A DNA stretch of 64,000 bases from Delphinapterus leucas. Its lineage: Eukaryota; Chordata; Mammalia; Artiodactyla; Monodontidae. The stretch is taken from assembly GCF_002288925.2 (NCBI RefSeq), contig NW_022098076.1, positions 79,581,526 to 79,645,525 of the forward strand, written 5' to 3'. The translations under genes and the position numbers were made by a program. A model generated the notes under the pieces. The model ran no database searches. It was not told the DNA's origin and saw only the letters and a list, made by a program, of their open reading frames with translations. Of this stretch, positions 45,774 through 56,939 are shown one piece after another. How positions within the stretch are numbered: the first letter of the stretch is position 1; every line of letters starts with the position of its first letter.

Positions 45774-46384
45774 CATATATTCATATTCTTTAGTAAAACA
45801 CAAATTAGACTCAGCCTACATATATTCTCCTCTCCTGATAAATATGTGCACATATGCACTCAAAGACTACCCATCCTTTCAGAGTAATGTTAATCCAAGG
45901 TAATTGGTCATTTCCCTGATTATTCTCACAATACTCAGGAGAGGACAGACTTGCTCATTAGATGAACTATTCGCATCCATTCTCAATATGTCATTTCAGT
46001 TTAGGAATACATAAAATGCAAAACATGAGCCTTCTGAAAAGTATGCATATTTATAGGTACTTCTGGTTAAGAAATCATCAACAAGCAGATTTTTCTCTTG
46101 AGATTTTGGATGGGCTCATTTCTTAACATAAAATGCAAACATGCATATTGTCACTTTTTAAAGCATTGAAAGTTTAGCTTTATCGTGAAAGAGGAGGAGA
46201 AGAAAAAAAGGAAGAATAGAATGGAAGACGGAAGAATACAGATTAAAACATATTCTGTTGCTTACAAATCTCTTTCAATATATTAGGGTAACTAGTATTA
46301 ATTAAATATCCTAAGTTTATAGTATAATACCAGCCAAAATATAGCTCACTAAAGAGAATGTTGTTTTTCACATTCCACATTTAG
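45774..46384. other. Unique AT-rich sequence, no gene recognised
   Basis: A purine-rich GAAA/GGAA-like patch lies at about 46,190-46,235. No exon is seen. Confidence 0.35.
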
Positions 46385-46815
46385 TTGTCTGAAAAACTGC
46401 CAAACTGTCTTCCAAAGTGACTGTACCATTTTGCATTCTCACCAGCAACGAACGAGAGTTCCTCTTGACCCACATCCTTGTCAGCATTTGGTGTTGTCAG
46501 TGTTTTGGATTTTGGCCATTCTAATAGGTGTGTAGTGTATCTCACTGTTGTTTTAATTTGCATTTCCCTTATCACACGAGGCTGGACATCTTTTCACATG
46601 CTTAACTGCCATCTGTACATCTTTTGGGTGAGGATTGTCTAGTCAGTTCTTTTGCTCATTTTCCAATCAAGTTGTACCTTTTACTGTTGAGTGTTAAGTG
46701 TTCCTTGTATTATTTTGGAAAATAGCCTGTTATCAGATGTGCCTTTTGAAAATACTATATTCCAATCTGTGGCATGTCTTCTCACTCTACTGATGCTTTG
46801 TAGTTTTTAGTATTG
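46385..46815 (-). mobile_element. Old L1 (L1M-type) ORF2 fragment, antisense
   Basis: Antisense ORF2 C-terminal sequence: 'ccaaactgtcttccaaagtgactgtaccattttgcattc', 'ggattttggccattctaataggtgtgtagtg' and 'gttatcagatgtg'. It is diverged and broken. Confidence 0.85.
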
Positions 46816-47140
46816 ATAAGCATGTTGAGTTATGCAGCTTCCTAATGAAAGGATTATATTATTTCCACATTGAATTGTCAGGCAAATTAATCTCCAGAGT
46901 TTCACTTTTATCAATATTGATTGTGGAGCCCTTGATAAAATCATGTTCCTTTCAGAAATAAAAGTCCCCCAAAATACACTTTATCATCTCCAGTTTGCTT
47001 TTTAAAAGAACTTTAGTTTTCCATAGCAAAGGAAATTTCATCATACACAAGTTGTTTGCCTTTGCTGGGGGGTAGGGGAATAAAAGGAGAGGGGTATGCA
47101 ACAAAAATGTGTTTTCTAATAAAATAAAAGATACTACTGC
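46816..47140. other. Unique sequence, no gene recognised
   Basis: AT-rich spacer between L1M relics with no features. Confidence 0.35.
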
Positions 47141-47158
47141 AAAAGAATAGGAAAATAG

Positions 47159-47354
47159 GGACTTCCCTTGTGGTCCAGTGGTTAAGAATCCGCCTTCCAA
47201 TGCAGCGGACGTGGGTTCAATCCCTGGTCAGGGAACTACAATCTCACCTGCCTCAGGGCAACTAAGCCCTCTCATCACAACTAGAGAGTCCGTGTGTGAC
47301 AACTACTGAGCCCACGTGCTCTGGATAATTTATTTTTAAATAAATAATTTTTTT
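47159..47354 (+). mobile_element. CHR-type SINE, diverged
   Basis: The head GGACTTCCCTTGTGGTCCAG and B-box-like GGTTCAATCCC are followed by an 'acaactactgagcccacgtgc' section and an AT tail. Perfect 18-bp TSDs AAAAGAATAGGAAAATAG lie at 47,141-47,158 and 47,355-47,372. The sequence is more diverged than the short SINEs even though the repeats are perfect. Confidence 0.93.
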
Positions 47355-47374
47355 AAAAGAATAGGAAAATAGAT

Positions 47375-49007
47375 AAATGAAACATAATAGAGAACCCAGA
47401 AATAGACCCACATAAATACAGTCAACTTATCCTTGACAAAGAAATAAAGGCAATATAATGAAACAAAGACAGTCTTTTCAACAAATGGTTCTGGAACAAC
47501 TGGACGTCCACATGCAAAAAAATGAATCTAGACACAGATCTTATGCCCTTCATAAAAATTAACTCAAAGTGGAGCACAAACCCAAATATAAAATGCAAGA
47601 CTAGGGCTTCCCTGGTGGCCTAGTGGTTGAGAGTCCGCCTGCCGATGCAGGGGATACGGGTTCGTGCCCCGGTCCGGGAAGATCCCACATGCCGCAGAGC
47701 AGCTGGGCCCATGAGCCATGGCCGCTGAGCCTGCGCGCCCGGAGCCTGTGCTCCGCAACGTGAGAGGCCACAACAGTGAGGCCCGCGTACCACAAAAAAA
47801 AAAAAAAAAAAAAAAAAGCAAGACTATAAAATTCCCAGAAAATAACGTAGGAGAAAACCTAGATGATCTTAGGTATGGCGATGACTTTTTAGAATCAACA
47901 CCAAAGTAAGCCAGACTTCATTAAAACTAAAAACTTCTGCTTTGTGAAAAACAATGTCAACTGAATGAAAAGACAAGCCACAGACTATGAGAAAGTATTT
48001 GCAAAAGACACATCTGATAAAGGACCATTATTCAAAATATAAAAAGAACTCTTAAAGCTCAACACTAAGAAAACAAACAACTCAATTTGAAAATGAGCAA
48101 AAGACCTTAAGAGACACCTCACCAAAGAAGACATATAAATGGCAAGCAAGCATATGAAAAGATACTCCAGATCATACGTCATGAAGGAAATGCAAATTAA
48201 AACAATGAGATACCATTACACATCTATTAGAAGAGCCACAATCCAAAACACTGAAAACACCAAATGCTGGCATGTGGGTGTGGATAAAAAACTCATTCAT
48301 TGCTGGTGGGAAGGCAACATAGTTCCGCCACTTTGGAAGGCAGTTTGGCAGTTACCATATGATCTGGCAACTGTGTCCTTGATATTTACTCAAAGGAGCT
48401 GAAAACTTGCTTCTACACAAAAACTGCACATGGATGTTTAGATCAGCTTTTTCATAATTGTCAAAACTTGGAAGCAATCAAGATGCTTTTCAGTGGGTGA
48501 ATAAATAAAACATGGTACATCCAGACAATAGAGTATTATACAACACTGGAAAGAAATGTACTATTAGGCCATGAAAAGACATGGAGGGACCTTAAATTCA
48601 TATTACTAAGTCAAAGAAACCAATCCGAAAAAGACTACGTGCTGTATGATTTCAACTATATGACATCCTGGAAAAGGCAAAACTGCTTGCCAGGGCAGGG
48701 CATGGGTTTGGGGGGATGAACAGGCAGAGCACAGAGGACTTTTAGGGCAGTAAACATATTCTGTATGATATTCTAATAGTGGATACACGTCCTTATATAT
48801 TTTTCCTAACCCACAGAACAATGTAGGTATCAATATAGGTTCATCAATCGTAGTAAATGTACCACTCTGGTAGGAGACGTTGATAATGCGAGAAGCTGTG
48901 CATGTGTGGGGGAAGGGTGTACATGGGAACTCTTTGTACTTCCCCCTCAATTTTGCTGTGAACCTAAAACCACTCTTAAATATTAAGTTTTAATTTTAAA
49001 AAAAAAG
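47375..49007 (+). mobile_element. Old L1 (L1M-type) 3' part with nested SINE
   Basis: Sense ORF2 C-terminal and 3' UTR sequence: 'cttatccttgacaaagaaataaaggc', 'atggttctggaacaactgga', 'gataccattacacatctattagaa' and 'cattgctggtgggaagg', ending in an A run at about 48,998-49,006. It is interrupted at 47,604-47,817 by a CHR SINE. There are many stops, and the remaining open pieces (for example 48,139-48,402) are fragments. Confidence 0.88.
47604..47817 (+). mobile_element. CHR SINE (short form) inside L1M
   Basis: Complete short CHR SINE with a long A tail of about 23 residues. The 9-bp TSD GCAAGACTA lies at 47,595-47,603 and 47,818-47,826. The L1M host sequence resumes directly. Confidence 0.95.
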
Positions 49008-49204
49008 ATAACCATTAGAACTATTATGTGAGAGAAACTACTATGTAAGGTTTTATTAAAAAGTGGTTGAGAATAAAAAATAAATACTATTGAGTATAGA
49101 TACATTTTTACACATAAAAAGCACTAGCCCCATTCTTTATATAACTTCATATAACAAAAAATATACAAATACTTATTTCTGTAAGGAAGAACTTAGATTC
49201 TTCT

Positions 49205-49649
49205 GTGTTTCTTTTGTTATTGAAGTATAGCTGATTTACAATGTTTCAGGTGTACTGGAAAGTGATTCAGTTATACAGGTATATATCTTTTCCAGATTCT
49301 TTTCCATTATAGGGTATTACAAGATACTGAATATAGTTCCTTGTGTAGGTCCTTGTTGTTTATGTATTTTATATGTAATAGTCTATATCTATTAATCCTA
49401 AATTCCAAATTTATCCCTCCCCCCATTCCCCCTTTGGTAACCATGTTTGTTTTCTATGTCCTTGAGTCTATTTCTCCTTTGTAAATAAGTTCATTTGTTT
49501 CATTGTTTTAGGTTCCACATTCAAGTAATATATGATATTTGTCTTTCTCTGACTTACTTCACTTAGTATGATAATCTCTAGGTCCATCCTAGAGATTGCT
49601 GCAAATGGCATTACTTCATTCTTTTCTGTGGCTGAGAGATATTCCATTG

Positions 49650-49687
<38 letters not shown>

Positions 49688-49893
49688 CATACACCCATAT
49701 ATACATTACCACATCTTATTTATCCATTCATCTGTCAATGGACATTTAGGTTGCTTCCATATCTTGCTTGGCTATTGTAAATAGTGCTGCTATAAACACT
49801 GAGGTGCATGTTATCTTTTCAAGTTAGAGTTTCCACCAGATATGTGTCCAGGAGTGGGATTACTGGATCATATGATAACTCTATGTTTTTCTT
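49205..49893 (-). mobile_element. 5'-truncated L1, minus strand
   Basis: Antisense cetartiodactyl L1 3' UTR ('gaagtatagctgatttacaatgtt...aggtgtactggaaagtgattcag') followed by the ORF2 end ('tacttcacttagtatgataatctctaggtcc'). It contains an expanded AT/TATACA tract at about 49,650-49,700 inside the ORF2 part. No clean TSD is identified. Confidence 0.9.
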
Positions 49894-51260
49894 GTGTTTA
49901 CATATTTAACTGGGATGTCATAAATTCTGACTTTAGGCATGCATGAGTGGTCAGATTGGTTTTCAACACAGCAGAGAAAACTATCCTGACCATTGAATTA
50001 GGTTTAATATTTAAAGAGAATTTTTATGGCTCTAAAATACTTCATCTACATTAAACACTGAAAAACATGGATCTATGAGTAACTTCATCCAATTCTATGC
50101 AAAAATCCTTAGCTACTATGCTACAAAGCACAGAAGAAAAAAAAAGTGTATTCAGTAGGAGGCATTGTTTAGATAGATTTCCTTTCTGATATTATCCTAA
50201 ATTTATTTTTTCCTAATAGTATTTGTGTCTCCTGTCCCCAGAGGTCATATCTACCAATGCTAACATAGGGTCCCATGAAAGATCTAGCTTGACCTTGTAT
50301 TGTTGGTTGGGCATGATTTACTCACCAGTATTTAAGCTCTCAACAGTAACATTATGGAACTGTGTAGTGATAACTTAGCCACTGTACAAGGGGAGTTTGG
50401 GGTAGGATATGAAAACATTTGAGACTCTTACATGATCACAATATATCCTGGGCTTGACTCAAAGAGCTGCCCGTCAAATTACTCAGATTTATAGGCATCA
50501 ATGCACAGATCTAGGGTTTGGGTAACTGAAGCTGTCAATTTTATCTAGAAGCAGTTCTGAATGAATGACCCAGAAGTGAGACAACCAGAAGCTGAATAAA
50601 TCAAGTGAGGTTTCTTACAGAACTATCTGTGTAATTACCTCAATTATTCATGAGGTTCTGAGCGTGGAAGCTTGACCTATGAAATCCTGGAGATCAAAAG
50701 ACTTAGCTTCCATCCAGGATACCAATAACTACCCCAAATTACTTATTTTTCTTGTGCTACATGTCAGCTGGTGTATCTTTACCAAATGTCTTTTTTATCC
50801 CCTCTCCTCCACTTCAGAAAAAAAGAATCAATCAGTTATAAAAATATATTAGATCCAGCTACCTCTGAGACTAAGCCTTGGGAATTCTGAAAAAGTGAAA
50901 ATGGGGCCTCAGAGAATAACCAGCTTGGTCCCCACGGGGGAAAGACTTTATCAGGAACCTGCTGAGCCAGAGAGAGGCAGTACTTCCACCATAGATGAGG
51001 GTTACGTTAGCCAAGATTTTTGAGGTTCCTGCAACAACCATTTCTAGATTTTAATCCAACACTGAGAGCTAATTAAAAACAGAAAAAGCAGAGAGTGGAA
51101 GCAAGGACCAAGACTAAAGGAGGGAAAAGGAAATTAGTGTTCATTGAGAACAGGCTATTCTAATAATAATAATAATAATACAAAAAACCTATAAAATACA
51201 GGATACTTTAAATGTGAATTTTCTCTAGACATCATGTCACATATACATTTAATCCTAACA
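49894..51260. other. Unique sequence, no gene recognised
   Basis: A short (AAT)n run lies at 51,160-51,180. No exon or repeat family is recognised. Confidence 0.4.
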
Positions 51261-51264
51261 AGCC

Positions 51265-51765
51265 CACTGTAACAGAAGAACAAACCTGACTGCATATTGG
51301 ATCTATTCCTTTATCTCTAACCTTTGTGCTGTTGCTGTGCTTAGTCATGTGGGCTCTATACCTTTATAAAAGAATATTGCCTGTAGCCTGATATTGATAT
51401 ATACATGATAGCCCTTTCTCAAGGTTCTGACCTTTAAAGGTATAACACTTTTCCATTCATACAGAGATAAAAAGTTGCAGAACAGAGAGGAACATTTGTC
51501 TTGTTGGAGGTTTACAAGGACATTGTAACCAGACCTACCTGGACAGCTGCAAGAACAAAGGATTCCTGCAACGACCAGCCACACCCTCTCCCCTTTTAAT
51601 ATAAAAGAAGCTTGAATTCTTACTCTTTGGGACACTAGTCCACTATCTTCTCAGTCTGCTGGCTTTCCAAATAAAGTCACTATTTTACCACAACAACTCT
51701 TCTCTCCATTTATTGGCCTGTTGTGCAGTGAGCAGTATGAGCTTGGACTTGGTAACATCATGAAG
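51265..51765 (+). mobile_element. Class I (ERV1-like) endogenous retroviral LTR
   Basis: An LTR-like block with a TATA-box-like TAATATAAAAG at about 51,597-51,607, an AATAAA signal at about 51,670-51,675, a pyrimidine-rich U5-like stretch ('caacaactcttctctccatttattggcctgttgtgcagtgagcag') and a probable end near 'gacttggtaac'. The order U3-TATA-AATAAA-U5 supports an LTR. No internal genes follow, so it appears solo. Exact ends and TSDs are uncertain. Confidence 0.6.
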
Positions 51766-51869
51766 TGGCTAGGTACCACTATTATCCTTCAGAGGGCAGC
51801 CTATGTTCTTGTCCTGTGCTTTTCTTGACGCTAGACTCTGTTCTCTATCACAACCAAAAATAAGACATA

Positions 51870-52072
51870 GGGCTTCCCTGGTGGCGCAGTGGTTGAGAGT
51901 CCGCCTGCCGATGCAGGGGACACAGGTTCGTGCCCTGGTCCGGGAAGATCCCACATGCCGCAGAGTGGCTGGGCCTGTGAGCCATGGCCGCTGAGCCTGC
52001 GCGTCCGGAGCCTGTGCTCCGCAACGGGAGAGGCCACAACAGTGAGAGGCCCGCGTACCACAAAAAAAAAAA
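51870..52072 (+). mobile_element. CHR SINE (short form)
   Basis: Complete short CHR SINE. The TSD AAGACATA (51,862-51,869) recurs as GAGACATA (52,073-52,080). Confidence 0.94.
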
Positions 52073-52098
52073 GAGACATAACTGCAAACACATGAGGG

Positions 52099-52102
<4 letters not shown>

Positions 52103-52138
<36 letters not shown>

Positions 52139-52240
52139 TTATATATTAGAAAGGATTTCACAGAAAGATGAATATATCATTGTATCTATCTATAGATATA
52201 TTTATATATATAGATATATCTATAGATAGATAGATCACAG

Positions 52241-52282
<42 letters not shown>

Positions 52283-52304
52283 AAGGATTTCACAGAAAGA
52301 TGAA
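52103..52304. repeat. AT microsatellites in a duplicated block
   Basis: Two long (AT)n tracts (about 52,103-52,135 and 52,244-52,278) are each followed by the same 25-bp sequence starting AGAAAGGATTTCACAGAAAG (52,148 and 52,280, offset 132 bp). A TATC/TAGA-rich stretch lies between. The layout indicates a local tandem duplication. Confidence 0.9.
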
Positions 52305-52739
52305 AAAATATACCACACATAGTACAAGGCTTCATACATTTCCACATTAGACATTTTAGTTCTCATCATATCACCCTCTTCATACATACATCCTCTAGAA
52401 TGTATTCTCTTATCCAGGCCCTCGGCATGAAGTCCACTCAACAAGACAAAACCAGGCTGCTATCCCACCAGATACCCCTTGGAGACAGTTTAGGTGCCAT
52501 CTGTTTCCCCTCACACATGCATGCAGGCAATTATAGCTCTACCTTAGCTGCCTATCAAATTATTCATCCAACCAGCCAGCCTTTTCCTAGGGGAGAAATC
52601 TGATACCAAGAGAATGAAGTGTTCTCCACATCATCGCAACATGTTTAATGCACTTTGGCCTTTTACTATTATTATTACATCCCTGTGACTTATTTGTTAT
52701 ATAACTGAAGGTTTGTACTGCGCTTTGTATGGACCGTTA
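52305..52739. other. Unique sequence, no gene recognised
   Basis: No exon or repeat is recognised. Confidence 0.35.
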
Positions 52740-53070
52740 ATAGTTTTCCTCTACAACATTGTTAGATAGGTATTATCACTTCCTGGTTTTTTTGTTTGTT
52801 TTGTTTGTTTTTGTTTTTTTGCGGTACGCGGGCCTCTCACTCTTGTTGCCTCTCCCGTTGCAGAGCACAGGCTCCGGACGCGCAGGCTCAGCGGCCATGG
52901 CTCACGGGCCCCCAGCCGCTCCGCGGCATGTGGGATCTTCCCGGACCGGGGCACAAACCCGTGTCCCCTGCATCGGCAGGCGGACTCTCAACCACTGCGC
53001 CACCAGGGAAGCCCCACTTCCTGTTTTAAAGACAAGAAGCCAAAGCTTCAGAAATTAAATAATTCAAGAT
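52740..53070 (-). repeat. MIR relic split by a SINE
   Basis: 'acattgttagataggtattatcacttcctg' lies before the SINE and 'cttcctgttttaaagacaagaagccaaagcttcagaaattaaat' after it. Together they form an antisense MIR core. Confidence 0.65.
52786..53014 (-). mobile_element. CHR SINE (short form), antisense
   Basis: Antisense short CHR SINE with a T/GTTT-rich tail at the left and the head ending CCACCAGGGAAGCCC at the right. The TSD CACTTCCTG lies at 52,777-52,785 and 53,015-53,023. One bubble of change near the CCGCTCC segment ('ggcccccagccgct') distinguishes it from its sisters. Confidence 0.94.
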
Positions 53071-53079
53071 TATAACTAA

Positions 53080-53190
53080 GGTCACCAGTCATGCCAGTTT
53101 GTCTGGAACTGTTCCTATTTTAATACAGAAAGTTCCTGGTCCTGGGGAACTCCTCAATCCCAAGCAAATCAGGACTGTTGGTCACCCTAA
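53080..53190. mobile_element. Short inverted-repeat DNA transposon (MITE-like)
   Basis: The left end 'aaggtcaccagtcatgccagtttgtctgg' and the complement of the right end 'caaatcaggactgttggtcaccct' pair over roughly 25 positions. The total length is about 110 bp with no coding capacity. The family is not assigned. Confidence 0.6.
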
Positions 53191-53267
53191 CACTAGTAAA
53201 ATAGTAATGGTTTGTTTCCGACCTAGGTCTTCTGACTCTCCAAGTAGTCATTCAACGAATACTTATT

Positions 53268-53416
53268 GAAAGAGAGAGAGAAAGTGGGGAAAAGAAAAGA
53301 GGGGAAAACAGGAAGGAAGGAAGGGAGGGAGGGAGGGAGGCAGGCAGGCAGGCAGGCAGGCAGGAAGGAAGGAAGGAAGGAAGGAAGGAAGGAAGGAAGG
53401 AAGGAGGGTAGGAAGG
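53268..53416. repeat. Compound GA / GGAA / GGGA / GGCA microsatellite
   Basis: The purine-rich tract passes from GAGA and GGAA into GGGA, then GGCA, then a run of about ten GGAA units. It is likely to be length-variable. Confidence 0.95.
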
Positions 53417-53419
53417 ATG

Positions 53420-55130
53420 AATTAGCTGAATAGTGTTGAATCTGCCTCCAGAGAACCTTTCATTCAGGGAACTTGCTACCAGATGGCGTGATACAATGAA
53501 AGACACAGACTGAAGGACAGAGAATGGGATTTCACTGACCTTACAAGAGCAAGACAAATGGTTGTTTTGTGGCTGCTTGCTGATAATTGCTTGCATAAAC
53601 GGAAATCTTCAGTAATTTTACCACGTGGTTGCAAAGCTGTAGGGGAGGAAACCTATAGCCCTTACCAACATCAAGCTATTGAAGGCTTCTGATACCTACC
53701 AAAATAAACCTTATGTTTGTGACTGGCCAGGTTACCACAGGTCTATTAACACCCCTGATCTGTTCTTGTGGGCAGGCTCACTCATATCTCAAAATTAAAA
53801 ATTAAAAAATTCCTCCTTGAGTGAATAATATATAAAAGTTGCATGCTTTAGCCAAAATGACATTAAACCATTGTCTATAAAATGGCTTCAATTTCCACAA
53901 AAGTATAATGTATAAGCTCTTGAAGAAAGACTGGGATGAGCTATGATGATAGTTACCCGGCATCTAATTAAAACGAAAGAGCCTGAAAGCGGCTTTCTTA
54001 TTATTAGTGGTATTATTAAGGATGATGGATTGTCCTGGCTGCCTTGCCCCATCAGAGGACATCCTCTTTGCTTCTGGGAAAAAGAGAGTTAATCAGAAGA
54101 AAATATGTCTTTTAAAAATCCCTCCAAAGTCTGCACTTTGAGATTTGTGTTTCATTCATTGATTCTTTTACCACCTTTCTTGATTTTGCCAACACACTAA
54201 AACCCTTGTAGGGCCAGAAATTCAACTTCTATTAAATGGTAATTCTTTCTCACTATAAAACATTTAACCAAGTTAATATTTCAAAGTGTTCATTACCATC
54301 ATAGGAAGCATTAATAGTGAGGGGGAAAATATCAGTCAGCAAAAATTCTATTACTTTTCCTTTAGTGAATGTGGTCATTAGATCCTTCCTTAGGAAGACC
54401 TAATTTCCTGAAAGATCTGAACAATGATGAGCTAAGAGGGACAGTTGAAACAGATAATCGTAACCAAATATAGAGAGCGCCAACCCAAGGCAAATTCACC
54501 AGCGTCTATTCCTTGAGCAGTTCTACTCCATTTAATATATTTTTCCCAGAAGAAATAGGTAAAGCAAATAACCGTCCAGTGGCTCACCATCTGCATTCTT
54601 TTGAAGGTTAAATTTCATATTTCCTTTGTAGTTTTCTGGATTTACATATTTATTTTTTTACATCAGTATGACTTCTGATTGTAAATGAGTGTGGAAAATA
54701 CTCTGATGCATGGCATATTCTTTTAACAGAACCATAAACTTTGCAAGGATTCTTCAAGTGATGCTTAGGTCTGAACCCTCCATCCTCAAAGCAGGGATTT
54801 TTAATGTAGTAACAAAGACATTTCTGAGCTTTTCAAGCTTAAGAGTATAGAAAAGGAAGTGTTTTCTTTTTTCCCCTGCCCTCAGTTTTAAGGCCTTCAG
54901 AGTCAGCTCTAAATGGCTCACTGATCTATTATTTCTAAGTCTCAACTTTAGCCATAAATCTGAATAGAAATGATAGCAGCCCTTGGTATAAAAACCAGTT
55001 AAAATGAGGAAGGGGATCAGAAGAGGGAGATTCAAGGAAGTAAATTATTTGGTTTTTGTAAGCTTCTAAATTTTCCAAGCCAAAGATTTCAGACAGGAAA
55101 GAAGGACAAGGTGAGATTCAATGGGGAAAC
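53420..55130. other. Unique sequence; possible conserved block 53,790-54,060
   Basis: No repeat or exon is recognised. The sub-block 53,790-54,060 has CTAATTAAAAC and ACATTAAACC-type cores and lacks mobile elements. Confidence 0.35.
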
Positions 55131-55132
55131 AG

Positions 55133-55580
55133 TATTACAAATAGGGTGGCCGAAGTGGAGACTGAGGGGACAATAGCTGGCTCCAGATTGGGCTTCTCAG
55201 AACACACAGGGAGTGTTGTGTTCAATTCTAAACACTGTGCATCAAGAAGGGTCTGCTCAATGTCATGTAAATAGCAGTGGAAGTGAGAGAAGAAGAAGAA
55301 AAAACCCAGAACTCCAAAGCCGCTGCTACAGGGGGTAGGTCCTAAGGAAAACTGAAGACGATTGGAGGGAAAAGGCAGAAAGGCATATTTCAGCATAATT
55401 TAAGGAAGACCTCTTTAAATTTTGGAGTTATCCAAAAATGAGAAGATTCTATCAAGGTACTGTACTTCCCATTATTGGAGCTGTTCAAACAGGGACTAGA
55501 TGGCCTCTTGCATAAGATACTGTTGAAGAGATTCAAATGCTGAGCCTGGGGGTGGAAATGGGTGCTTCTGGGATTTTTTC
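55133..55580 (+). repeat. L3/CR1-like LINE relic
   Basis: Diagnostic-looking phrases occur in the right order: 'gggagtgttgtgttcaattctaaacactg', 'aaggcatatttcagcataatttaaggaagac' and 'ggagctgttcaaacagggactagatggcctc'. This is the CR1/L3 3' region, a very old mammalian layer. Confidence 0.65.
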
Positions 55581-56930
55581 TGTCCTGCCTCTGAATTCTG
55601 CAATTGCTCACTGGGGTAGGTATTATGATATCTGGACTCAGAGATCCCTGTATCTGAAAATTAAATAAGAACTAGAAGAAAGCCAGCATAATAAAAACTC
55701 AACTTACAAATGGCTCCAATAAACTGAGTCTTATTTTTCTTTTCTAACAGGAAGTCCAGAGATAGGCTGAAGCTGACAACGGAGTGGCTGGGATTTCAGC
55801 AAAAAAGAAGTTTCTGGATATAATGTAAGCGTCGGCTGCCCTCCAAAGCTGTTTCTGTGTGCAGAAAAGGCTATCCAGAGGTGTGCTTCAGTTAATAAAG
55901 TAACATTCAAGGTATTAAATTTACACTCTTTTTTCTTAAGTTTTCAGTTTAACTTATTATTCTTATTTTATTTATAAGTTTAAAAAATGTAGGGGCTCTG
56001 AATAAATGTACTCCAATTTGCAAACATAATTGTATACCTTCAGACATTTTAAACTATAATATAAATGCATTTGATGTCCTTTTAAAAATACTTCGATTTT
56101 CTGCCTGACAAACCTTCCCAAGTACCTAAATAATTCTAAAAAGTCTAGTAAATTACCGAAAATGTCCTGATGAGATTACACAAACACATATGTAAATAGG
56201 CATATACATAAACATATACTATATATATAAAACACATAGAAACGTGTCTGTGTGTTTGAATTATGTTTGTGTGTTTGTGTGTGAAGAAGTGGAGGCTGGA
56301 GACTAGGGATACAACAGCTGAATAGTCTATATCTGAAAATTAAATAAGAACAAAAAGGACAACTTTCTCCATAGAGAGACAGCATATACAGTAATTAAGT
56401 CAAATAGAATGGAGAAATAGAGATGACACTATTTGATAACCTCCTGGATCCTGTCCTGAGACTTCCCAGTTAGGTAAACCTAGCTATTTCTTAGGGTTAA
56501 GCTAAGTTGAGTTGGCTTTTTGTTGCTTGACACTGAGGGAGGTCCTCTGTCCATGCCTATGATAATATTCCCTTTCTTCTCCTTCAGGGTGAGAACAGAT
56601 TTGTTTCATCATAATTTCCTCCTTATCCTCCACGTTTACCTTCTTCTTCTCTATTGTCTTCTGTCTCAAAGTATTTAAACGTATTTATGTATTTCTGAAC
56701 ATAGAGACAGAAAATTCCTAAATGACCTAGTGTTCTTTTCAAGCTACTCCTTGTCTCTCTCACTCCCTTCACAATCAATCCCCTCAAAATATTGATTTCC
56801 AAGCACTGTATCCCCCTCTTTAACTTCACACTATTCAAACTACCCCCAAAAAGGAGAACATACTCCACCAAATTGCCAAATACAAGGAACTTTCCCCAGT
56901 CCAGTCTCCTTGATTTTATAGTTGTGACTG
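55581..56930. other. Unique sequence, no gene recognised
   Basis: Contains an AT/GT-rich patch at 56,200-56,285 and an exact 22-bp repeat shared between 55,651-55,672 and 56,330-56,351. No exon is recognised. Confidence 0.4.
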
Positions 56931-56939
56931 CCATTGTTT

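Noticed and set aside
51831..52095. Open frames of 60-90 codons on both strands of SINEs
   Set aside because: The same peptides recur in every CHR SINE copy. They reflect low stop density in a G+C-rich SINE, not genes.
52103..52278. Possible satellite or CRISPR-like array
   Set aside because: Only two copies of a 132-bp unit exist and the periodicity comes from AT dinucleotides. CRISPR arrays are not expected in this genome.
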